Below are positions 54,984 to 64,000 of a DNA stretch of 64,000 nucleotides, one piece after another. Location: assembly GCA_003116875.1 (NCBI GenBank), contig BCKT01000019.1, positions 186,001 through 250,000 of the forward strand, written 5' to 3'. Made by a program: the position numbers and the translations under genes. The DNA is from Takashimella koratensis. Its lineage: Eukaryota; Basidiomycota; Tremellomycetes; Trichosporonales; Tetragoniomycetaceae. The notes below the pieces were generated by a model, which saw nothing but the letters and a program-made list of their open reading frames with translations, was not told where the DNA came from and made no database searches. Every line of letters starts with the position of its first letter. Positions within the stretch are counted from its first letter, which is position 1.

Positions 54984-56869
54984 TTAGAGCTCATCGTGGT
55001 GCCTCGACTCCTCCTCCTCGTCGTCCTCCTCAACCTCGACCTCCTCGTACTCGTCCTCCTCTCCCCTGGCCTCGAGCCCGCCGCCCTCGGATCGTCGGTT
55101 GTCCTCGATGAACTCGATAAGGGACTCGAGGGATCGGTCGCCGTTGTAGTCGACAAAGACGTCCGAGCCGGCCGGGCGGAATTTGAGTGTAGGGAAGCCC
55201 TGGACACGGAAGGGAGCCTGAGGGGGGATATCGTTCTCGGTAGCGTCCATCTGGGCGCTGTAGGGGGTTAGTAGGTTCTCAAGAGGTGGGCCACGGCAGA
55301 AAGGGTACAGGAGAGCATTGGCGATGGAGGAGGGAGCGCTGAGGGGCGACTAGCACGAGAGTCCCAACTCACATGACAATGTTGGCGTTCTTGGCGTAGC
55401 GCTCACCCAGAGTCTCCCAGACAGGGGCGAGACGCTCTGTCTCTATCAGCTATGCCCTACACAACCAAACGCGACCAACTCACGGCAGTGACCACACCAA
55501 GGTGCGAAGAACTCGGCAAAGACGTCCTTGGACTCGTCGTCAAAGAGCTGGTCCCAACCGTCGGCGGTGAGCTGGTAGATGGGCTCGTCCTGGCTAGCGG
55601 GAACAGCCTGAGATTTGATAGTCGGGAGGACATCACCAGCTGCGACTTGCTTGGCAAAAGTCGAGATCTCGGCGGCGTTGATCTTGCCGTCAAACACGTA
55701 CTTGAGCTGACCCGCGAGATCCTGGACGACAAAGGCCGGGAGGTCACCAGTCACGCCAAGAGACTTGCCGTGGTCCTTGAACTTGACACCGTCGATGTAA
55801 ACAAAGTTGAACTCGCCGCGCATCTCCTTGGCGAGCGGGGAGAGCTCGGAAACCAACTTGTCACGGACCTCGGCCTCCTCCGGGTCCGTGAAGAGGTAAG
55901 CGATCGGGAGCCCCTGTTCAGCGTAAGACCCAAAGTTCTCCGGCCCAATCTCATCGAACAACGGGATCGAGTTGGTCTTGACGAAATCGGCGAGAGTCGA
56001 GATGTCGAGTTTGGCAAGGTCGGAGGAAGGGAGGATAGCGTAGCCCTCGTCAAAGGACTTGTAGAGGACAATAGCCGGGAGAGAAGGCGAGGTAGGGATG
56101 TTGGGAGTAGAGGAAGATGCGTATTTGCCGAAAAGGTAGGTCTCGCGAGCGGTGTTGGCGTACTCCTCGTATGCCTTGGGCACCTTGCCGTATGCGACGA
56201 GAACGCTAAAGATGGTTAGCACAAACCCGAATTCGTTGCAGCTAACGACCATTTGTTCACATCACACTTACACCTTGTCCATCTTGATGAACTCGTCGTG
56301 CGACTCGGGGGTCACATCGGTAACAGCGGGCAAGCTTTGCTTGACCATGTATGAGACGATCCCGTCCGCTTTACGGGGACCAGTGTAATCGGTTGGGACA
56401 CCGTTACGGAAGACCTTGAGAGTCGGGTAACCGCTAACACCGTATTCGGCGCAAAGGTCCTGCTCCTCGGTACAGTCGACCTTGGCGAGCTTGATCCCCT
56501 TGGAAGATTTGAGCTCGGTCGCGGCCTCCTCGTAGTGCGGGGCAAGGTTCTTGCAGTGACCACACCATGGCGCGAAGAACCTGGATTGGTAAGCAGATAC
56601 AAGAGGTCACATGATACCAAGAGGTCCGCGTGGAAGAGGTAGAGAGGTTGCAAGGGAGGGGTAGCTGGGTAAGTGGGGAAGGAGGAAGGGAAATGGGAGG
56701 ACAAGAGTGATGCGAGTGGAAGAGAGGAGGCATTGACTTACTCGACGAGAGCGAGGTCCTCGGACATGACCTCCTTGGTGAAGGACTTGGTAGTGAGGTC
56801 GATGACATCGCTAGCGAGGACGGACGAGACGGCCGACGCGAGGGCGACGAGGGATAGGGAGAGTCTCAT
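54984..56869 (-). CDS. PDI1: Protein disulfide isomerase with HDEL retention signal
   Basis: Signal peptide [19 protein letters not shown], then [20 protein letters not shown]. The first thioredoxin domain has [18 protein letters not shown]. Two inactive b-type domains follow ([40 protein letters not shown]). The last thioredoxin domain has [19 protein letters not shown] and [19 protein letters not shown]. An acidic tail ends in RHHDEL before TAA at 54984-54986. Both CGHC sites are intact, giving the classical a-b-b'-a' enzyme of the ER lumen that forms and reshuffles disulfides. Introns split both active-site exons. A TATATA element lies about 190 bp upstream of the start. Confidence 0.95.
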
Positions 56870-57095
56870 GGTGGCGGGGGTGCGGAGGGAGGAGAGGGGC
56901 GGGAGTAGTGAGAGGGAGGTGGGGCTCGAGAGTGGAGTGAAGACGGACGCGACGATCGACGAGATATGTCGATGTGATCAAAGAGCGAGCAGCTGGAGGA
57001 TGCTGCTTTGTAAGTGAAGGAGAGGAAACAGCGGTGTCTGCGGTTATGTCTGAGTCCTGGGATATATACCAAGGGCGGGACCCAGAGGGATTATG

Positions 57096-57098
<3 letters not shown>

Positions 57099-57126
<28 letters not shown>
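57099..57126 (+). repeat. (TG)n microsatellite 1
   Basis: Fourteen uninterrupted TG units just upstream of the presumed PDI TATA element. Confidence 0.9.
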
Positions 57127-57127
<1 letters not shown>

Positions 57128-57198
57128 AAGTGAAGTGAATGTCTGCTTTGTAACGCGCTGCACTTTGACGTTCCCGTCCGTACCTGGCGGTGCAGTGG

Positions 57199-57199
<1 letters not shown>

Positions 57200-57235
<36 letters not shown>

Positions 57236-57247
57236 TGTGTGTGTGTG
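57200..57247 (+). repeat. (TG)n microsatellite 2
   Basis: About 24 units with one TA interruption near 57229. It lies 75 bp from the first array. Confidence 0.9.
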
Positions 57248-58223
57248 CCACGTCGACAGCAGCGGGTGAATAAGCCAATACAGTGTGGCACCCACTCCAC
57301 CCGTCCCGGTATTCAGGGTTCCCCGCTTTTAGCTCACTCCTGATCTCTCGCTAACGCTTGGCTCCCGTGGGTCGGCTCCTTGCTGGGTAGCGTACAGCAG
57401 GTTCCAGCGAGGCTTGACAATCTAGGACGATGAGGGTAGAACACCGCAAGGGGAATCGGTGAACAAGGAAGAACAAGAAGGATGAAACGGGCGTAAACGT
57501 TCTACCTCTCAGACCCATCTACCGTATCCGCTCCTTTGATACAACGACAAAAGATCATGATACAGGTCAGATGCTCCTTTGCGACCACCCCATGTGAAAT
57601 GATTTGCAACTGGACAACGGACACCTGAAACAAAGAGACAAAGAGACTACATATCAACCAAGTCAAGTAGTCGTTAGTGACAGGTACATGGAAACACCAA
57701 AAGTACCATTCATTCACCGCTCGACTAACAGCATCATGACGGCTGCCTCTACACCGGCTATGACATGCATCTCAGCTCTCAGCTGTAATCATTCCCAACG
57801 CCACGACGCAGCAATCGCTTGGTACTACCACTTGTCTCCCATCAGATCCCGCCTCAACGTCGGGTCAAGTCGGATGAGACAGACTCGAGCTGGGATTGGC
57901 CCACCCTTGATCCCCTTTATCCGCGTCGGAAGACGGACGAATCTAACCGACACTTTACCGCGGCTCTGCAGCCCCTCCCTTGCCCAGCCCACGTGGCTTT
58001 TTTTCTTCCTTCGAAAAAAAAATGAATCGAGAGTGACGGAAACGGCTGCAGTGACATCCACAACCTAGACCGACAGACGTATCTTCACCCTCACCTTTAC
58101 CCATACCCCTGCACAACCTACCGCTAGACCCCCGGGGCAGCGCACGTTGTGTATACCCATCTTCCTCTCCGTCCCTTGTGTCTCCTCTGAGCTTCCTCAC
58201 CAGCTCCAGCTCCAGCTCCCGCC

Positions 58224-61200
58224 ATGTCTGCCGAGGAAGCCACCGCTCCGATCGCCAATGGCGATCACACCGAGTCCGCGGCTCCGGCTCCGATCGAGAA
58301 CGGCGTACAGGTCGCCAACGGTCACAGCGAGGAGGTCGCTGATGACCAGGTCGAAGGCGAGCCTGAGCCTCAGCGTGAGTAAACCGTCACTACCACATGG
58401 CCATCTTCAGCTTTCCCCTGCTCAACAGGATTCCGCTAACCTCGTCTCGATCGCTGTCACCTCTTCTTATCGTTCCCCACCAGTCCCCCCGATCACCGTG
58501 CGCTTGCCTAAACCCTCTCACGGTCGCACCCTCCCTAAACCCAGCCCACCCGACACCTCCTTCCAGACTCTCCGCCTTGTCTCTCAGCCCTCCGAGACGA
58601 TCCAGGAGGTCAAGATCGCCGTTGCCGAGTGGCTTGGCGCCTACTGGCTCGGCCCCTTCTCTCTCCGGCTCCCGTCCTCCGCGGGCTCGGGCACCCTCTG
58701 CAAGACGCGAGATGGGATCGAGATTCGTGCGGGCGAGAGACTGAGCGAGTGGCTCGAGGTCGGAGACGTGTTCTCTGGTGTTGAGGGAGAAAGGGAACTC
58801 GAGGTTGTTCGGGAACCGTACTCGGAAGGGATGGCCAGACAGACTGTCGCCCGCTTACTCGAGCTCATTGCGCCCGCTGGGGCCAGCACGCATACCCTCT
58901 CCACTTCCAACGGTGTGGCACCGGGATCGACCATCTTCGAGCTCGTTCGTGACGGTCGTGTCTCGACTGGCCCCGTCTATGAGGAAGTCGAAGCTGTCGT
59001 ACCCGGCAAGAAGGGCAAGGGCGGGGGCAAGAAGGAGACTGTCAAAATCCGCCGCGAGGTTTCTGATTCTGAACGTGCCCACGCCTTTGTCGACTGGAAA
59101 GAAGATTGGCTCCCGATCGACATCTCCAAGCTGCCGACTCAACCAACCCTTGACGCCCTTCCGTGTCTCCGTTCGATTCAGCTCTCCCCGTTCAACCCGC
59201 CCCCGCCGTACTACCGGCAACAGGGCCACCAGCTGTACCTCCAGGTCTCGACTCTAGAGGGCGATACCCTTACCTTTGTCTGCGCTACTCGGGGCTGGTT
59301 CATCTCTAAATCCAACGTCAACCAGTTCGACCCTTCCCCTCGCTTCCCGGAGACACCGGCGTTCCACTCCCTCGTCGACTTGCTGCACTCGACCTCCCCC
59401 CTGTTCTCGGAACGCCTCTACCTCCTTCCTCCGCTTTCCGTCACCCCGCCTGCGCTCGAACCCATGTCTACTGTCGCCATTCCACAAGCCGAGCCGTCCT
59501 TCCCTTGGCTCGCGGCGCTTCCCAAACCGCCCGTCGCCGACATTGTCCGCACCCAGCTGGCCTACCTCCACTCGGGCGCGACATCGCCCGACGCCCTCGA
59601 CTCGGCTCGGGACTGGAACGAGGAGATCCAGGGTGTCCGTGAACTCCCCCACTCGACGATGCAAGAGCGCGTTCTCCGTGAACGTATGGCCCAGAAAACT
59701 TGGGCAGAGTACACCCAGGCAAGTCTCCGTGCTGTCCTTGCCGTCGCTCGCGGTGATATCCTCCCGATCAACCCCAACGAACCAGCGAGGAGCCACATGT
59801 GGCTCGTTTCCAACATCTTCATCACCAAGGCGATCGATTCGATCGACGCCTACGCTCACCTCGGTGGAGATGCTGCCGCCCACGTGTCGCACGCGAAAGA
59901 CGCCGAGGGAGTGAGGCTGCTTAACAAGCTCGATGTCGATGGCGTTCACCTCCTTGGTCACACCGTCGTCGACTGGCTCGGCGAGCGATGGGTCTGCCAG
60001 ACTGTCCTCCCCGGTATCTTCTCCCACCGCGAGTCTGCGGAAATCGAGGCGACTGAGCAGGCTGAGGCCGAATCCGTTCCCAAGAGCGAGAGCAACCCGC
60101 TCATCATCTACGGTGTCGACTCGGAACACCTCTCCACTCTCCACTGGGACGAATCGACGCACGCCGTCATGGCCAAGATTGCGACTTCGCAGCGCCTCGC
60201 CGCGCACAAGGTCTCTGGCGATAACGGCGAGGAGCGGGAGTACTACGCTTCGACCGAGGTCAAGGGTCTCCGAGGCGCCGACGGCCGAAGGTACCTCCTC
60301 GACCTGCCGCGCTTAAGCCCTGTCGACGTCGAATGGCTCGAGAAGGACTACGCCGGGAACCTCGCTGGACCCGAAGCCGACGTACAGGGGCCGACGTACC
60401 CGCACCGCGTGGCGTTGCTCCGTCCCGAGCTTATCGAGACGTTCTGGGAGAACGAGCTGAAGAGGTGGGCCCGAGGTGTCGCTGACAAGGCCAAGGCCGC
60501 GGAAACCGAGGCCGCCGAAGCCGAGGGCAAGGCAGAGGGGGAAGCTGAGATTCAGACTGAGACCGCCCCGATTGACCCGGAGAACGTGGCTTCGATGAAG
60601 CAGTTTGAACTCCGTTTCAACCCCGACGCCTTTGTCGACCTTCCTCTTGAGAAAGACACCGAGTCATCGTCGTCCACTTTCCTCCCTGCCAAGTACACCG
60701 ACGAGTCCGACCCATCTATCAAAGCTGTCCGCGATGCTTCGGTCTTCCTGCGGACGATTGCGATTCCATCCGTCATTGTTGATGTTCTCGCGGGGAACAC
60801 ATCGGGGATCATGGACGGTTCGTCACTCTCTCGCCACCTTCACCTCCGAGGCATCAACATCCGGTACCTCGGTCACCTCGCACAGACGATTGACAAGTTC
60901 TCCGTCGTCCCTGAGGGCCAGGAAGGGCGTGAGTCGGGTCACCTCGTCGCGCTCAAGGCAATTGTCTTGCAAGAGATGGTCCTCCGAGCGAGCAAGCACA
61001 TTCTGCGTCGACTTGTCCGTGACCTCGCGCCCGAGCACACCGCCAACGCCCTCGCTCATTTCCTCAACTGCTTGTTGGGCTCGGACGCCTCCCCGGTCGC
61101 CACTTACGAGGCTATCGACCTCGCTCCTTCGTCTCGACCCGCATACGTCGATCTCACCCCGGCGTCTCTCCGCGCTGAGATCGTCAGCGAGGTCGAGGTT

Positions 61201-62630
61201 AGGTACAGGTGGAAGCTGGATGCCGACTTTACCCTTCGCAAAGTCCAGTTCCTGCGAGAGTTTGCGATGCGATTCGCGTTCCAACTCGTCCAGCGAGACT
61301 ACTTTGCTCCCCTTTCCCCGTCTGCCCCATCCGAGGTCGTCGAGAAGAAGGACAAGAAGAAGTCGACCAAAACATCCGCCCCTACTCGTCGATACACCTT
61401 TGAGCCGTCCGACGTACTCACTCTCCTCCCTGTTGTTCGCTCGACCGCACCGAGCGTTTCCGTCGCTGAAGAGATCTTTGAGGCCGGTCGAACAACTATC
61501 AACCGTGGCCAAATCGACATGGGCCTCGAGTTCATGCTTGAAGGTATCCAGCTATACGAGTCGATCCATTCCGTCATTCACCCCGAAGTTGCCGCGGCGT
61601 ACAACCAGTACGGATCGACTTTACACCAGTTGGCCCGAATCAAGATTCAACAATTGGCAGCGATGGAGAACCCGGATCCCGAACAGCCCCTGGGTTTGGA
61701 TATCGCCACGGGTCTCAGGCTCCAGCGACAGGCGGTGATCATCGCCGAGAGGACATTGGGGATCTATCACCCCGATACCGCGGCGTATTACTTCCAGCTG
61801 GCGATGTTGGAGAACCTCGAGGGGAACAGCCAGGCGTCATTGAGGTACTTTAGGCACTTGTTGTCGCTCTGGGATATTATTTACGGGCCTGAGCACCCAG
61901 AGATCAACACGATCTTGGTGAGTAACGGTTAGCTTCAGCAAACTGCAAGGTGCTCTTTTGTCCAGCTCAACTGACCACCACCTAGAGCAACGTTGGTGTC
62001 GTCCTTCAAGCGCTCAACGAGAACACCCTCTCCCTCACTCTTCTCCAACTTGTCTCGAAACGCACGCTTGCCCAATTCGGAGCTAAACACATTCAACACG
62101 GTCAAGCGCTACACCAACTCACTCAGGCGCACTTCCTCACTGGTGACCTCGAATCGGCCCTGTCCACCTCGTCAGCAGCATACGAGATCTTCTCGGCTCA
62201 GTATACCGCGGACCACGCAATGACAAAAGAGGTCGGGAAGAATGTCGAGTTGCTCAAGACGCTCTTGGAGAACTTGGAGAGGCAGAAGGTGGTTACTGCG
62301 CAAGCGAAGCAGGCGCAGTTGGAACGATTGAGGGCGGCACAGGCTCGAGTTGGGGCAGGCGCAGGCGCAGGCGCGGGAGCAGGTGTCAACGCGGGCGTTA
62401 CAGCCGGTGCAGGATCGAAGCGAAGGGTTTTGGTTACGGCGCCCGGAGCGAACGGGACCGCAGCAGCGGCACAGGCGGTCGCTGAACCTGTTGTGCCTTC
62501 TCGGATCGGAGAACGAGGACACCTTGACGTTGACGAGCTCGTCAACTTCATCCAAGGTGGGTCACCCGCCAAGGCCTCGCCAAGGGGTAAGAACGCCCTC
62601 CGCGGTAAACGCCGTACCGGGGCCAAGTAA
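58224..62630 (+). CDS. CLU1: Clustered mitochondria protein Clu1 (Tif31)
   Basis: Three exons (58224-58374, 58484-61917, 61986-62630) join to 1409 residues. MSAEEATAPIANGDHTESAA begins a short acidic leader. The CLU N-domain follows (ITVRLPKPSHGRTLPKPSPP, ETIQEVKIAVAEWLGAYWLG). The central CLU domain includes ARDWNEEIQGVRELP and ITKAIDSIDAYAHLGGDAA. The C-terminal TPR region has GLEFMLEGIQLYESIHSVIH, AAYNQYGSTLHQLARIKI and TLGIYHPDTAAYYFQLAML. A Gly/Ala repeat (GAGAGAGAGAGVNAG) and a Lys-rich end complete it. Clu proteins bind mRNAs of mitochondrial proteins and keep mitochondria evenly distributed; the yeast protein co-purifies with eIF3. Length and domain order are normal for fungi. Confidence 0.95.
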
Positions 62631-63122
62631 ACGCCTTCCATCGATACAAAGGCCAAGAGGTTGAGGTGATACCGTATTATTTATTATACCTTGTCTATCC
62701 TATACTTTGGCGATCCAGAGACATCCATTCGATATTCTTATTCAATCTTCCCCAATCCTTATCTCTGATTCTCACACCTCTCCCACATCCCACCGTTCAC
62801 AGCATTGATAGCATCGACCTTGTATATGGTCGCACGGTATACCGCATCACCACTCGTTTATGCATGAGTCTTGAGTTTGATACTGGGGTGATAAGGTGAG
62901 CAAAGGTCGTCAGTTCCAACATAAGCGGGAGTTTTTTTGAGATTATCGCTACATTTGTGTCTATGCTATGGATCTATTGAACGCAGAGGAAGACACTCGT
63001 CTGCCTCTTCTCCCTACTTTGCTCATCTTTCTCTCTGTGATTATCGTCTATATCTGCTGCCTTGATTTGGTTTATGGTGTTGCTTGGGTTTGAAGCAGGG
63101 TAATAATCTACCTGAGACTGCT
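62631..63122. other. Convergent intergenic region
   Basis: Between the 3' ends of CLU1 and the MFS transporter gene; AT-rich, with no supported gene. Confidence 0.45.
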
Positions 63123-64000
63123 TTACCAGTTCTTCTCGTCGACTCCATTCTGCGATGCCCACTTTGAAGCCTTTCGAATACGTTGACCGCTGCGTAAAGT
63201 CAGTTAATCGCTCTCACCTCCTTTTGCCCACACCTGTTGCGTCAACTCACTATTTGAGAAAGATCAAGGGGAATGGCACAAAGACACACGCGAGGCCACC
63301 GACGAGCGAGCTCCCTCCTCCAATCCCCAACTTTGAGAACATTGCACCTGCAAAAAGCGGGAACGCTGCCCCGAAACTTGACCTAAACAGATCATTAAGT
63401 GTCAAGACACTTCCAATCTCGGTATAGTAAACATCTCCAAAGTAAGCGAAGATTGTTTGGAATAAGATGAAAGCTCCGATTCCGAAGAAAGAGGTGAAGA
63501 TGATAGGTACGATCCAATGGACGGAAGCGTATTGACCTGTCCAACCGAAACCGAACATGGCGATAGGGATACAGACGGCAGCGATGGGTGCGGGTTTGAG
63601 ACGAATTTCGGGGACAGGAATGAGACCATTGTTCGCGTCGAAAATGGGTTCAAGGCGGTAGTGAATGTATAAGCAGAAAACGGCACAAGCGCCCCATGCA
63701 CCAAAGAAGATACCGAGGAAGGCGAGACCGGATTCGCCAGAGTTGAAACCGTGTACCCTGGGAACGTCAGTGACTTGTTATAGGGTAGGTTGAGGAAGAG
63801 AGTTGTCACGGACAAGTGGCGTGGGCGTGGGATAGGAGTGGGAAGAGAATGTCTTCAAAAGTTTCTAACTCACTCTTGGAAGACTAGAGGGAACGACTCA
63901 AACCACAAGTACAACAACCCATAGATAAGAGCAAGGTAAGTGTTATATACGAGCAAAATCGGTTCAAAGGCAAGTACGATTGGTCGAACGAGAACCATCT
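63123..64000 (-). CDS. MFS transporter of the DHA1 (drug/polyamine) type, C-terminal half (runs off the right edge)
   Basis: From the right edge the gene strand reads RMVLVRPIVLAFEPILLVYN, LALIYGLLYLWFESFPLVFQ, then VHGFNSGESGLAFLGIFFGA and RLEPIFDANNGLIPVPEIRL. These match helices 7-8 and the loop of fungal DHA1 transporters. MFGFGWTGQYASVHWIVPII and LNDLFRSSFGAAFPLFAGAM cover the last helices. The final intron joins FLK to YGQRIRKASKWASQNGVDEK and TAA at 63123-63125, the usual family ending. The N-terminal helices 1-6 and the start codon lie beyond the window. Such proteins are proton antiporters exporting polyamines or drugs across the plasma membrane; the actual substrate is unknown. Confidence 0.85.

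Larger units (their letters stand above)
56870..58223. other. Divergent promoter region of PDI and CLU1 with GT repeats
   Basis: This 1.35-kb gap contains two dinucleotide arrays and otherwise no supported gene. GATATATACC at about 57061 may be the PDI TATA element. Confidence 0.45.

Noticed and set aside
57044..57300. Minus-strand ORFs rich in Thr-His
   Set aside because: They are translations of the TG microsatellites.
60823..61512. 229-codon antisense ORF over CLU1
   Set aside because: It lies wholly within the conserved CLU1 coding exon on the opposite strand and has no motif.

Overview
The window reads as nuclear DNA of a basidiomycete fungus, most likely a Tremellomycetes-type yeast. 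Genes are dense, on both strands, and cut by many short introns (33 to about 470 nt) with GTGAGT/GTAAGT donors and CTAAC/CTGAC branch sites. The proteins are plainly fungal: Siz/PIAS SUMO ligase, Dph2, Clu1, an HDEL-tailed disulfide isomerase, a GH79 glycosidase and yeast-length ribosomal proteins. The taxonomic guess rests on intron style and gene content only. Exon maps were made by eye from splice signals, reading frame and remembered family motifs.

Layout. 1-3.1 kb: a ferric/cupric reductase (cut by the window edge) diverges from a Ctr copper transporter, then a NudC protein. 3.4-11.6 kb: SUMO E3 ligase, iron-sulfur L-serine dehydratase, TPR-less SGT1. 12.9-16.9 kb: secreted or anchored GH79 hydrolase, DPH2. 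17-19.5 kb: poor in recognisable genes. 19.6-28.2 kb: a Tad-like non-LTR retrotransposon whose gag-like and endonuclease/RT/RNase H parts share one uninterrupted frame, bordered on its 5' side by a (TTTAC)n array with an assembly gap. 29-32.9 kb: FAN1 nuclease diverging from a complex I NDUFA5 subunit. 33.2-40.0 kb: six tandem, same-strand, two-exon paralogues of a small protein family I do not recognise; one has a damaged first exon. 40.8-42.7 kb: triose-phosphate/nucleotide-sugar type transporter. 45-54 kb: RPL16, a Tfc7/YNL108C-like histidine phosphatase, RPL32, the N-terminal methyltransferase NTM1 and the 25-residue RPL41. 55-64 kb: protein disulfide isomerase, CLU1 and the 3' part of an MFS transporter.

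Functional links. The reductase and Ctr transporter are a plausible copper-uptake pair on one divergent promoter. The right half is rich in translation genes (RPL16, RPL32, RPL41, NTM1 and CLU1, with DPH2 further left), without operon logic. The best candidate for something undescribed is the 33-40 kb tandem family. Next are the single-frame LINE with its TTTAC and 15-bp repeats, and the C-terminal cysteine predicted for the serine dehydratase.
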